In this document: positions 38,715 through 47,813 of the stretch, in pieces | Numbering within the stretch: the stretch's first letter is position 1 | Layout of the letters: each line of letters opens with the position of its first letter | Assembly (NCBI RefSeq): GCF_018449725.1 | Contig: NZ_JAAVVC010000004.1 | Span: 248,001-312,000, forward strand | Reading direction: 5' to 3' | DNA: 64,000 nt | From: Pseudomonas sp. dw_612 | Lineage (GTDB): Bacteria; Pseudomonadota; Gammaproteobacteria; Pseudomonadales; Pseudomonadaceae | Program-made: the position numbers and the translations under genes | Notes under the pieces: generated by a model | Seen by the model: only the letters and a program-made list of their open reading frames with translations | What the model was told of the DNA's origin: nothing | The model's database searches: none

Positions 38715-39715
38715 ACATTGGCGGCACGCTGACGCTGGTCCTGCCGATCGAGGACAGCAGCCAGATCGGGCACGCCCGGCGCACCGCGCAACAACTGGCG
38801 GAGAAACACGGCTTCGACGCCACCGATGCCGGGCGTGTCGCCCTGGTGGTCACCGAACTGGCGAGCAACGTGCTCAAGCATGCGATCCGGGGTGAACTGC
38901 ACCTGCGGACCTTGCCTCGCCCGTCAGGCTTCGGGATCGAAATCCTCGCGGTGGACCGCGCCGCAGGCTTCGACTTGCAAGCGTGCCTGACCGATGGCTT
39001 TTCTACCGGCGGCACCCAGGGCATCGGGCTCGGCGCGGTGTCGCGCCAGACTGAAGTGTTCGATGTGTATGCCGATCACCGTGGCGCCGTGCTGCTGACC
39101 CGGTTATACCCGCGTAGCGACAAAGCGCCGGATCGACGCATCGGCGTCAGCCAGCATTCATTGCACGACGACCCGGCGTGCGGGGATGTCTGGCATCTGG
39201 CGTTTGACGGCAACTGCATCAGCGCCCTGGTGATCGACGGCCTCGGCCACGGTGAAGAAGCCGAACGCGCCGCCCGCGCCGGTGAGAAAACCTTTGCTCT
39301 GGCGCCGTTTGCCTCGCCGACGCTGCTGCTCGAAGACATGCATCAAGCCATGACCGGCACCCGGGGCGGCGCCGTGGCCTTCGCGCAATTCAACGGCGAT
39401 GCCTTGAAGTTCACCGGTATCGGCAACATTGGCGCCAGCCTGATCGGCCCGGACAAATCCCGTGGCCTGGCCTCCCACCCCGGCATCGTCGGCGGCCAAT
39501 ACCGGAAGGCGCAACCCTTTGACTATGCTCAAGTGAATGGACACCTGTTGATCATGTACAGCGACGGCCTGCAGTCCCGTTGGAACCTGCAAGATTACCC
39601 CGGCCTGGTGCACCGTCATCCCGCCGTGATTGCCGCCGTGCTGCACCGCGATTTCTGTCGCGGGCGGGACGATGTAACGGTATTGGTCGTTGCTCTGGAG
39701 GCCGCCCATGGCTGA
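38705..39715 (+). CDS. GHKL ATPase-SpoIIE phosphatase fusion (RsbW/RsbX-like)
   Basis: A 336-residue protein with two regulatory modules. Residues about 1-130 are a histidine-kinase-like ATPase (N box VVTELASNVLKHA; later GTQGIGLGAV) of the RsbW/anti-sigma type. Residues about 150-335 are a PP2C/SpoIIE-like phosphatase with metal-binding motifs VIDGLGHGEEAERA, MYSDGL and CRGRDDVTVLVVAL, as in RsbX, which resets the stressosome by dephosphorylating RsbS/RsbR. The fusion could both sense nucleotide and reset the complex. Start at 38705 overlaps rsbT; a second in-frame ATG lies 6 bases later. Confidence 0.88.
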   Translation: MDMNIGGTLTLVLPIEDSSQIGHARRTAQQLAEKHGFDATDAGRVALVVTELASNVLKHAIRGELHLRTLPRPSGFGIEILAVDRAAGFDLQACLTDGFSTGGTQGIGLGAVSRQTEVFDVYADHRGAVLLTRLYPRSDKAPDRRIGVSQHSLHDDPACGDVWHLAFDGNCISALVIDGLGHGEEAERAARAGEKTFALAPFASPTLLLEDMHQAMTGTRGGAVAFAQFNGDALKFTGIGNIGASLIGPDKSRGLASHPGIVGGQYRKAQPFDYAQVNGHLLIMYSDGLQSRWNLQDYPGLVHRHPAVIAAVLHRDFCRGRDDVTVLVVALEAAHG

Positions 39716-40583
39716 GTCACCCAACCTGACGCCCGACGAACAGTCGATGCTGATCGCGCAATTGCAGAACGAAGCCAGCGCCCTGCGCGACGAACTCGAT
39801 GAAACCAACCAGGGCGTGCTGGCGCTGTACGCCGAACTCGATGAACAAGCCGAGCAACTGCGCCAGGCCTCGGACCTGAAAAGCCGTTTCCTGTCGTACA
39901 TGAGTCATGAGTTCCGCACGCCGCTGGGCTCGATCCTGAGCATTACCGGGCTGCTGAGCGATGAACTCGACGGCCCTCTGAGCCCCGAGCAGCACAAGCA
40001 AGTGGCGTTTGTCAGCGGTGCCGCGCGGGAATTGAGCGATATGGTCGACGACCTGCTCGACCTGGCGAAAATCGAGGCCGGACGCATCACCATCTCCCCG
40101 GCCTGGTTCGACATGTTCGACCTGTTCGCCGCCCTGCGCGGCATGTTCCGGCCGATTGTCGATGGCAGCGCCGTGGACCTGATCTTCGAAGAGCCGGTCG
40201 GTATTCCACGGCTGTTCACCGACGACAAGAAACTCGCGCAGATCCTGCGCAACTTCATTTCCAACTCGCTGAAGTTCACCACCCGCGGTGAAGTGCGGGT
40301 CTCGGCACGTCTGGAAAACCGCGATCACGTGCGCTTCGCCGTCAGCGACACCGGAATAGGTATCGCCCCGGAGCTACATGGCGCATTGTTCGAGGACTTC
40401 TCCCAAGTCGATTCGCCGCTGCAGAAACGCCTGCGCGGCACCGGGCTCGGTCTGTCCCTGTGCAAACGCTTCGCCGAGCTGCTGGGGGGTGAAGTCGGGG
40501 TGCAAAGCACGCCGGGCGCCGGTTCAACCTTTTTCGTGATCATCCCGCTGGCCATTGCCGTGGAGCCCGCCGATGAAACGTGA
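39708..40583 (+). CDS. Sensor histidine kinase without a membrane domain
   Basis: A 291-residue cytoplasmic histidine kinase. A coiled-coil lead (QLQNEASALRDELDETNQGV, about 20-60) runs into the HisKA domain with His67 in FLSYMSHEFRTPLGSI. The ATPase domain shows the N box NFISNSLKF, DTGIGIAPE and GTGLGLSLCKRFAELL. There is no transmembrane helix or PAS domain, so input likely comes from a protein partner, plausibly the switch proteins encoded just upstream. GGAGG lies 6 bases before ATG 39708. It overlaps the previous gene by 8 bases and the next by 11 bases. Confidence 0.9.
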   Translation: MAESPNLTPDEQSMLIAQLQNEASALRDELDETNQGVLALYAELDEQAEQLRQASDLKSRFLSYMSHEFRTPLGSILSITGLLSDELDGPLSPEQHKQVAFVSGAARELSDMVDDLLDLAKIEAGRITISPAWFDMFDLFAALRGMFRPIVDGSAVDLIFEEPVGIPRLFTDDKKLAQILRNFISNSLKFTTRGEVRVSARLENRDHVRFAVSDTGIGIAPELHGALFEDFSQVDSPLQKRLRGTGLGLSLCKRFAELLGGEVGVQSTPGAGSTFFVIIPLAIAVEPADET

Positions 40584-42516
40584 CATCCGTTTGTTGATCG
40601 TCGATGACAACGTCGCCACCCGCTACGCCCTGCGCCGGCGCCTGGAACGCCACGGCTACGATATCCTCGAAGCCGGCACCGGCAGCGACGGCCTGGCGCT
40701 GATCGACAGCGAACGGATCGATGCACTGATCCTCGACGTCAACCTGCCGGACATGAGCGGCTTCGACATCGTGCGTAAACTGCGCGCCGACGCGGCCACC
40801 GCCCTGCTGCCGGTGATTCATGTGTCAGCGGCTTCAATCCAGACCGGCGACATCATCACCGGCCTCGATGCCGGCGCCGACGCTTACCTGATCCACCCCG
40901 TGGACCCGGACGTGCTGCTGGCGACCCTGCGCACGCTGCTGCGGGTGCGCGACACCGAAAATGCCTTGCGCGAGAGCGAGGCGCGGTTCCGCGAGATTTT
41001 CACCAACGTCTCGGCGCCCATCGCGGTGATGGATGAGACGTTGAAAGTCCATGAATGCAATCACGCCTTCGCCCAATTGATTCAGGACAACCTCGACCCG
41101 GACAGCCTGCGCGAATGTTTTGCCGACGATCAAGGCGCGGTGATTGATGAGCTGCGCTTGCGCCTGGCCTACGGCGAGCGCTGGAAAGGCACGCTGAGCA
41201 TGCGCGTCGAAGGCCAGGTGCGGGAAACCGAGTGGCAGATCTCGCCCTATCGAACCCCGGAATTGAGCCTGGTGTTCGTCGAAGATGTCACCGAGCATCG
41301 CCACCGCGAACGCTCGCACCTGGCCCGGCTCGACGACGCCACCACGCAACTGGCCAAGGAAGTCGCCGAACGGGTGCGCACCGAAGCGCAGTTGCTGCAG
41401 GTGCAGAAAATGGACGCGCTGGGAAAGCTCACCGGGGGCATTGCCCATGACTTCAATAATTTGCTGACGGGCATCATCACCAGCCTGGAGCTGATCCAGA
41501 AGCGGGTATCCGACGGGCGCACCGACAAGGTTCAGTTCTACGCCGAAGCCGCGTTGAGCTCGGCCATGAGCGCCGCGTCCCTGACCCATCGCCTGCTGGC
41601 GTTTGCCCGTCAGCAGCCGCTGGATACCCGGCCGGTGGACATCAACGAGAACATCCGTTCGCTTGAAGAATTGCTGGTACGCACCATCGGCGAACGCATT
41701 GCCTTGAAACTGGAACTGACCTCTAAGCCGGCCATCGCTTTGGTCGATCCGATCCAGTTGGAAAGCGCGGTGCTCAACCTGGTGATCAACGCCCGGGATG
41801 CGTTGCCCCAAGGCGGCAATATCTGGGTCAGCACCTATGCCGCCTATTCCCACGGCGATCCCAATATGGCGGATGGCGCCTATATCGCCCTGGCGGTGCG
41901 CGATGACGGCACCGGCATCGACCACAGCGTGATCGACAAGGTATTCGACCCGTTCTTCACCACCAAACCGCTGGGCCAAGGCACCGGGCTGGGGCTGTCG
42001 ACCATCTACGGCTTCGCCCGTCAGTCCGGCGGTGACGCGCACATCCGCAGCGTGGCCCGGCGCGGCACTGAAGTGACCATCATGCTCCCGGCCAGCGCCG
42101 AGGCGATGGCGGCCGAAATGGTAGAAGAGGCGGTGGATTCCCAGGGCTCGGGCGAGCATGTGCTGATTGTCGAAGACATGCCTTCGGTGCGCATGTTCGT
42201 CGCCGAAGTGTTGGTGGACGCCGGTTATCGCTGCACCCAGGTGGAAGACATCGAAACGGCGCTGGAACGGTTGCAGAACGATCCGTCGATCAACCTGATG
42301 CTCACCGACGTCGGCCTGCCGCGCATGAGCGGGCGGGAATTGGCGGACGTGGCCCGGGGCTGGCGCGAAGGCTTGCCGATCCTGTTCATGACTGGCTACG
42401 CGGAAAATGCGCTGAATCGCCAAGCGTTCCTGGGCGAAGGCATGGACATGCTGGTCAAGCCGTTTCAGATCAGTGAATTGCTGGATAAGGTCCGGCGCAG
42501 CCTCGACGGCGCCTGA
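40573..42516 (+). CDS. Hybrid REC-PAS-histidine kinase-REC protein
   Basis: A 647-residue hybrid signalling protein. Domain order: receiver (about 1-125, phospho-Asp55 in LILDVNLPDMSG), PAS (about 135-245, EARFREIFTNVSAPIAVMDE), a histidine kinase core with the HDFNN-type phosphoacceptor GGIAHDFNNLLTG, ATPase boxes (LNLVINARDALPQGG, DDGTGIDHSV, GQGTGLGLSTIYGFARQSGG), and a C-terminal receiver (LIVEDMPSVRM, LTDVGLPRMSG). The N-terminal receiver probably takes phosphate from the kinase encoded immediately upstream. GGAG lies 7 bases before the ATG. No DNA-binding or effector domain is present, so the final output is outside the operon. Confidence 0.9.
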   Translation: MKRDIRLLIVDDNVATRYALRRRLERHGYDILEAGTGSDGLALIDSERIDALILDVNLPDMSGFDIVRKLRADAATALLPVIHVSAASIQTGDIITGLDAGADAYLIHPVDPDVLLATLRTLLRVRDTENALRESEARFREIFTNVSAPIAVMDETLKVHECNHAFAQLIQDNLDPDSLRECFADDQGAVIDELRLRLAYGERWKGTLSMRVEGQVRETEWQISPYRTPELSLVFVEDVTEHRHRERSHLARLDDATTQLAKEVAERVRTEAQLLQVQKMDALGKLTGGIAHDFNNLLTGIITSLELIQKRVSDGRTDKVQFYAEAALSSAMSAASLTHRLLAFARQQPLDTRPVDINENIRSLEELLVRTIGERIALKLELTSKPAIALVDPIQLESAVLNLVINARDALPQGGNIWVSTYAAYSHGDPNMADGAYIALAVRDDGTGIDHSVIDKVFDPFFTTKPLGQGTGLGLSTIYGFARQSGGDAHIRSVARRGTEVTIMLPASAEAMAAEMVEEAVDSQGSGEHVLIVEDMPSVRMFVAEVLVDAGYRCTQVEDIETALERLQNDPSINLMLTDVGLPRMSGRELADVARGWREGLPILFMTGYAENALNRQAFLGEGMDMLVKPFQISELLDKVRRSLDGA

Positions 42517-42525
42517 CAGACCGAA

Positions 42526-42726
42526 TCGCGAGCAAGCTCGCTCCCACATTTGGAATGCACCCCTGTGGGAGCGAGCTTGCTCGCGATGGCGGTCTATCTG
42601 AAGACATTGATGTTGAGGCTGATGGCCCCTTCGCGAGCAAGCCCGCTCCCACAGGGGATTGGCTGTGAACACACTTTTTGTGTACAACCTGGGACCCCAT
42701 GTGGGAGCGGGCTTGCTCGCGAAGAG
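42526..42726. repeat. Cluster of REP arms after the hybrid kinase gene
   Basis: Three overlapping units: an inverted pair at 42526-42586 with a 15-base spacer, a REPIN at 42563-42655 sharing its left arm with the first pair, and a single arm at 42700-42726 (GTGGGAGCGGGCTTGCTCGC). This fills most of the gap 42517-42747. Confidence 0.88.
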
Positions 42727-42747
42727 GCCCGCCCTGACACCGCTATC

Positions 42748-45378
42748 TCAAACCAACACCCTGGCCAAAAACGGCGCCGTCCGGCTCTTCTTGTTTTTGG
42801 CGACTTGCTGCGGTGTACCCGCCACCACGATCCTGCCGCCCTGATCCCCTGCCCCCGGCCCGATGTCGATCACCCAGTCACTCTGCGCGACCACACGCAT
42901 TTCATGCTCGACCACAATCACCGTGTGCCCCGCCGTCACCAGGTTATTCAACTGCTCCAGCAACCGATCCACATCCCGCGGATGCAACCCGGTGGTCGGT
43001 TCGTCGAGCACATACAGGGTTGCGCCGCGCTGGTTGCGTTGCAGTTCGGTGGCCAGCTTGATCCGCTGGGCTTCGCCGCCAGACAATTCGGTCGCCGGTT
43101 GGCCCAGTCGCAAGTAACCCAGTCCGATATCCCGCAGCACTTCCAGGGAACGGCGAATCCCCGGTTGCTCGGCAAACACCGAGACCGCATCGTCCACCGT
43201 CAACTGCAACACCTGGGCGATGCTCAGGCCCTGCCAGGTGATGGCCAGGGTTTGCGGGTTGTAGCGCGCGCCGTGGCAGGTCGGACATGGCGCATAGACG
43301 CTCGGCATAAACAGCAACTCGACGCTGACAAAGCCTTCGCCTTCGCAGGTCGGGCAGCGACCCTTGGCGACGTTGAAGGAAAACTGCCCCGCATCGTAGC
43401 CCTCAGCCTGCGCTTCGGGGGTGGCGGCGAACAGTTTGCGCACGTTGTCGAACAGCCCGGTGTAGGTCGCGAGGTTCGAGCGCGGCGTGCGGCCGATGGG
43501 TTTCTGATCGACTTGCACCAGACGCTTGATCGACTCCAGCCCCGCCGTGACCTGACCGCCGCTGACTTGCGGCGCGTCGTCTTCCAGGCTCAATTCTTCA
43601 GGCTCGGCGGCCGTGGTTGGTCGACCCAAATGCGCGCCCACCAATTCCAGCAACGCCTGGCTGACCAGGCTCGACTTGCCGGAACCTGACACGCCAGTCA
43701 CCGCCGTAAAACAGCCCAAGGGAAACTCGGCGCTGAGGTTGTTCAGGTTATTGCGGGTGATGCCTTCCAGCTTCAGCCAGTCCTTCGCCTTGCGAACCGC
43801 GCGGGTGGCGGTGACCTGCTCGGCGAACAGGTAGGCGCGGGTCTGGGAATCGCTGATGTGCTCCAGCCCTGAAGGATGACCGCTGTAAAGAATGTGCCCG
43901 CCGTGCTCGCCCGCCGCCGGACCGACGTCGATCAGCCAGTCCGCGCGGCGCATGGTTTCCAGATCGTGCTCGACCACAAACAAGGTGTTGCCCGCCGCTT
44001 TCAGGCGTTGCAGCGCTTCGAACAACGCTTCGCCATCCGCCGGGTGCAGGCCAGCGGACGGTTCATCCAGCACGTAGATCACGCCGAACAATTGCGAGCC
44101 CAATTGCGTCGCCAAACGCAGACGCTGCAACTCGCCGGACGACAGGGTTGGCGTGCTGCGCTCCAGGGCCAGGTAACCGAGGCCGAGATCGGTCAGGGTG
44201 CTGACCCGCTCCAGCAAGTCCTGGGCGATGCGCTGCGCGGCCAGGCGTTTCTCCACGGACAGGTTCGGCGTGTGACGCACGTCCGGCGCATTGGTGTGAC
44301 CACTGGCGCCGTGGGCAACCCGCTGTTCACGGGCCTCGCGAGTTTGCTCATGGGTCAGCACTTCGCCGGGTTGATCCGGTTGTTCGAGGTAACTGTGCGC
44401 CGCCACGGGCCGCAGCACTTCGGCCACTTGCAGCAACGGCATCTGCGACAACTCGCCGATGTCGTAACCGGCAAAGGTCACCGACAACGCTTCGCGCTTG
44501 AGCCGTTTGCCGTCGCACAACGGGCACGGGCTGCCGAGCATGAATTGCGAAACTCGCTTCTTCATCAATGCGCTTTGGGATTGGCTGAAGGTATGCAGGA
44601 TGTAGCGCCGGGCGCCGGTGAAGGTGCCTTGGTAACTCGGTTCCATTTTGCGCTGGAGCGCGACTCTGGTTTCTTCCGGGGTCAGCCCGGCGTACACCGG
44701 CACGGTGGGGGTTTCTTCGGTGAAGAGAATCCAGTCGCGTTGTTTTTTCGGCAGTTTGCGCCAGGGAATGTCGACGTCGATGCCCATGGTCACCAGGATG
44801 TCCCGCAGATTCTGCCCCTGCCAGGCCAGCGGCCACGAAGCGACGGCCCGTTGGCGGATGGTCAGGTTCGGGTCTGGGACCATCAGTGCTTCGGTCACTT
44901 CATAGACACGCCCCAGGCCATGGCATTCCGCGCAGGCCCCTTGCGGTGTGTTCGGTGAAAAGTCCTCGGCGTACAGCATCACTTGCCCCGGCGGATAACT
45001 GCCGGCCCGGGAATAGAGCATGCGGATCAGGCTCGACAGCGTCGTTACGCTGCCCACTGAAGAGCGCGTGCTCGGCGTGCCCCGTTGCTGTTGCAGGGCC
45101 ACCGCCGGCGGCAGGCCTTCTATGGAGTCGACATCCGGCACCCCGACCTGATCGATCAGGCGTCGGGCATACGGCGCCACGGATTCGAAATAGCGTCGTT
45201 GCGCTTCGGCGTAGAGCGTCGAAAACGCTAACGAAGACTTGCCCGAACCGGACACGCCGGTGAACACCACCAGGGCATCCCGGGGGATGTCCACATCGAC
45301 GTTCTTGAGGTTGTGTTCCCGGGCGCCGCGCACCCTGACCATGCCGGAGGGAGGGTTGGAGGTGCGGTTTGAAGTCAT
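42748..45378 (-). CDS. uvrA2: Class II UvrA-like ATPase (UvrA2)
   Basis: An 876-residue ABC-type ATPase of the UvrA family, shorter than UvrA1 (about 940) and matching class II UvrA2, which lacks the UvrB-binding insertion. Both Walker A sites read GVSGSGKSS (near residues 41 and 565). Signature motifs are SSGELQRLRLATQLGSQLFG and ELSGGEAQRIKLATELQRNQ, with DEPSAGLHPADGEAL and DEPTTGLHPRDVDRL after them. Zinc-binding cysteines are present (CAECHGLG, CPTCEGEG, CPTCHGARYN). UvrA2 proteins are linked to tolerance of DNA-binding drugs rather than general excision repair; the exact substrate is unknown. The ATG at 45378 has AAGG 7 bases upstream. No uvrB or drug cluster is adjacent. Confidence 0.87.
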   Translation of the reverse strand: MTSNRTSNPPSGMVRVRGAREHNLKNVDVDIPRDALVVFTGVSGSGKSSLAFSTLYAEAQRRYFESVAPYARRLIDQVGVPDVDSIEGLPPAVALQQQRGTPSTRSSVGSVTTLSSLIRMLYSRAGSYPPGQVMLYAEDFSPNTPQGACAECHGLGRVYEVTEALMVPDPNLTIRQRAVASWPLAWQGQNLRDILVTMGIDVDIPWRKLPKKQRDWILFTEETPTVPVYAGLTPEETRVALQRKMEPSYQGTFTGARRYILHTFSQSQSALMKKRVSQFMLGSPCPLCDGKRLKREALSVTFAGYDIGELSQMPLLQVAEVLRPVAAHSYLEQPDQPGEVLTHEQTREAREQRVAHGASGHTNAPDVRHTPNLSVEKRLAAQRIAQDLLERVSTLTDLGLGYLALERSTPTLSSGELQRLRLATQLGSQLFGVIYVLDEPSAGLHPADGEALFEALQRLKAAGNTLFVVEHDLETMRRADWLIDVGPAAGEHGGHILYSGHPSGLEHISDSQTRAYLFAEQVTATRAVRKAKDWLKLEGITRNNLNNLSAEFPLGCFTAVTGVSGSGKSSLVSQALLELVGAHLGRPTTAAEPEELSLEDDAPQVSGGQVTAGLESIKRLVQVDQKPIGRTPRSNLATYTGLFDNVRKLFAATPEAQAEGYDAGQFSFNVAKGRCPTCEGEGFVSVELLFMPSVYAPCPTCHGARYNPQTLAITWQGLSIAQVLQLTVDDAVSVFAEQPGIRRSLEVLRDIGLGYLRLGQPATELSGGEAQRIKLATELQRNQRGATLYVLDEPTTGLHPRDVDRLLEQLNNLVTAGHTVIVVEHEMRVVAQSDWVIDIGPGAGDQGGRIVVAGTPQQVAKNKKSRTAPFLARVLV

Positions 45379-45423
45379 GGGCCAGCCTTAATTCAAGATG
45401 CATATTTGGAATGGACACACTAC

Positions 45424-45492
45424 CTGTAGGAACAAGGCTTGCCCGCGATGGCGTCTTTGAGATCGCTATCGCGGGCAAGCCTTGCTCCTACA
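45424..45492. repeat. Compact REP pair (GCAAGGCTTGCCCGCGA family)
   Basis: Arms GTAGGAACAAGGCTTGCCCG and CGGGCAAGCCTTGCTCCTAC, spacer GTCTTTGAGATCG. Close copy of 36850-36917. Confidence 0.9.
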
Positions 45493-45504
45493 AGAGCTAT
45501 TGTG

Positions 45505-47616
45505 TCAGCCATTGAGAACCATGCGCACCATCCGGGTCAGCGCCTCAGGCCCGTACGGTTTGCTGAGCAAATGCGTATCCGGGCTCAACTGGTGATTGCG
45601 CGAAATAATGTCTCGGGTGTGGCCGGAGGTAAACAGCACCGCCACCGGCGGATTCTGCACCTTGGCCCAGGCCGCGAGGTCCGAGCTTTTAATCAGGCCG
45701 GGCATGACCACATCGGTGAAGATCATGTCCACGGCCACGCCCTCCAGCAACATCTGCATGGCCGTGTCGCCGTTGGCGGCGGTCAGCACCTGATAGCCCT
45801 CTTCACGCAACAATTCCACCGCCGAGGCGCGCACCGCTTCGTTATCCTCGACCACCAGAATGGTTTCATTCCCGCCCCGTTGCTGGGGGCCCGGCAACGG
45901 TGTTTCATTGGGCAACGGTCGCAGACTGCGCGGAAAATACAGCTGCACCCGCGTGCCCTCGCCGACCACGCTGGACATCTCGATATGCCCGCCACTCTGC
46001 TTGACGAACCCGAACACCATGCTCAAGCCAAGCCCCGTGCCGTGGCCGTCGGCCTTGGTGGTGAAAAATGGTTCGAACGCCTGGGCCAGCACCTCGGGCG
46101 CCATACCGGCGCCGGCGTCGGTCACCGTGACACGAAGGTAATCGCCAGCGACGATGTCTTTGCCAGCGCAAAACCGCTGGTCCAGGACGATGTTCTCGGC
46201 GCTCAGGCCAATGGTGCCCTCGCCCTTCATGGCGTCGCGGGCATTGATCGCCAGGTTGAGGATGGCGTTTTCCAGTTGATTGCGATCCACGTGAATACGC
46301 CAGGCATCGTCGGCCACGGCCACGTTGATCTGAATGGTTTCTCCCAGCGCCCGTTGCAGCAACTCCCCGAGGCCGTCGAAGATCTGCCGGGGTTCGCAAA
46401 CGTCTGGCGACAGTGGCTGGCGTCGGGCAAACGCGAGCAGTTGCGACGACAGCTTGGCCCCGCGCTCCACGGCAGCAATCGAGGCACTCACCCGGCGCTG
46501 CACGTTGGCGTTGTCCGGTTCATGCCGGGCCAGCAAATGCAGGTTGCCGGCGATCACTTGCAGCAGGTTGTTGAAGTCATGGGCCACACCGCCAGTGAGG
46601 CCGCCGATGGCTTCGAGCTTCTGTGCCTGGCGCAATTGTTCCTCCGCCGCCAGCCGCGCATCGACTTCATCGGCTACCCGTTGTTCCAGGTTGCGGGTGA
46701 ATTTGAGCAAGGATTCTTCGGCGATTTTGCGTTCGTGGATGTCGATCAACACGCCGGGGAAGCGTAACGGTTTGCCCTGTTCATTGAACTCGCAGCAGCC
46801 GCTGGCCAGCACCCATAGATAGGTGCCGTCGGGGCGCAAGACGCGGTACTCGGCGTTATAGGGCGCGCCGGTTTTCACCGATTGATTGACTTGTTCCTGA
46901 ACCCAGTCGAAGTCGTCGGGGTGAATCCGCGATTCGGCGATATCAGTGGGCAGATCGGCCAAGTCGTGGCTCGCGGGGTAGGAAAAGGTGCGGGCGAAAC
47001 GTTCGTCCCCGGACAGCACATTGGCCTCGATGTCCCAGACGAACGAGCCGAGCAACGCCCCGGCATTGAGCGCCAGGCGTACCCGTTCGTTGTCGGCGCG
47101 GTAGGCGTTCTCGGCTTCCTGGCGGCGGCGTTCGGAAATCACATGGTCGGTGGTTTCGACCACCATCGCCATGACCCCGGCCGGGCGCCCGTCATCATCG
47201 GCGACCGGGCTGTAATAAAGATCCAGCCAGACGTCTTCCGGGATGCCATCGCGTAGCAGCACCAGCTCTTTATTGTGAAAGGACAACGTGCCACCGGCCA
47301 GGCAGGTATCGACCACATGGCGGTTGAAGTCGGCGACTTCCGGCCAGCCCAGTTCCACCGGAGAACCCAGCAGATAGGGATGGCGGCCGCCGGCGAAGAC
47401 CGAGTAGGCGTCGTTGTAAATCATGTAGCCCGCCCGTCCCCAGAGCATCACCATCGGCAGCGGCGAAGCGAGCATCAACTGCACCGTACTGCACAGGCTG
47501 CGGGGCCAGTCGTCGATGTGGCCAAGCTCGGTCAGGCTCCAGTCGAACGCGCGAATACGTCCGGCCATTTCGCCAGTCCAGCCGGCACATCCGTGGCTAT
47601 CTGATAGAAACTGCAT
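45505..47616 (-). CDS. PAS-domain hybrid histidine kinase
   Basis: A 703-residue cytoplasmic hybrid kinase. The first part (about 1-170) includes a PAS-like segment (LASPLPMVMLWGRAGYMIYN, IDDWPRSLCSTVQLML). A second PAS/PAC unit follows (about 180-310, EYRVLRPDGTYLWVLASGCC). The histidine kinase core has the HDFNN-type motif GGVAHDFNNLLQVI, LNLAINARDAMKGEG and GHGTGLGLSMVFGFVKQSGG. A C-terminal receiver (LVVEDNEAVRASAVELLREE, FTDVVMPGLIKSSDL) completes it. No transmembrane region. The ATG at 47616 begins MQFLSDSHGCAGWTGEMAGR; an in-frame ATG at 47682 would add 22 residues, and neither has a strong ribosome-binding site. It stands alone between REP elements. Confidence 0.85.
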   Translation of the reverse strand: MQFLSDSHGCAGWTGEMAGRIRAFDWSLTELGHIDDWPRSLCSTVQLMLASPLPMVMLWGRAGYMIYNDAYSVFAGGRHPYLLGSPVELGWPEVADFNRHVVDTCLAGGTLSFHNKELVLLRDGIPEDVWLDLYYSPVADDDGRPAGVMAMVVETTDHVISERRRQEAENAYRADNERVRLALNAGALLGSFVWDIEANVLSGDERFARTFSYPASHDLADLPTDIAESRIHPDDFDWVQEQVNQSVKTGAPYNAEYRVLRPDGTYLWVLASGCCEFNEQGKPLRFPGVLIDIHERKIAEESLLKFTRNLEQRVADEVDARLAAEEQLRQAQKLEAIGGLTGGVAHDFNNLLQVIAGNLHLLARHEPDNANVQRRVSASIAAVERGAKLSSQLLAFARRQPLSPDVCEPRQIFDGLGELLQRALGETIQINVAVADDAWRIHVDRNQLENAILNLAINARDAMKGEGTIGLSAENIVLDQRFCAGKDIVAGDYLRVTVTDAGAGMAPEVLAQAFEPFFTTKADGHGTGLGLSMVFGFVKQSGGHIEMSSVVGEGTRVQLYFPRSLRPLPNETPLPGPQQRGGNETILVVEDNEAVRASAVELLREEGYQVLTAANGDTAMQMLLEGVAVDMIFTDVVMPGLIKSSDLAAWAKVQNPPVAVLFTSGHTRDIISRNHQLSPDTHLLSKPYGPEALTRMVRMVLNG

Positions 47617-47709
47617 TGACTGACTCTGTGTCCTGTAATGGCGCCCGTTTGTTTCGAGCACTGCGGATGCCAATGGTTTCATAGAGGTATAGCTGATTCT
47701 GGCTTTCCT

Positions 47710-47801
47710 CTGTGGGAGCGGGCTTGCTCGCGAAGGCGATGTGTCAGCCAACAGTGATGTTGAATGTAATGGCCCCTTCGCGAGCAAGCCCGCTCCCACA
47801 A
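47710..47801. repeat. REPIN between the hybrid kinase and dnaE2 genes
   Basis: Arms GTGGGAGCGGGCTTGCTCGC and complement, spacer GTCAGCCAACAGTGATGTTG. It ends 12 bases from the dnaE2 stop. Confidence 0.9.
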
Positions 47802-47813
47802 GGGTGGCGAGGC

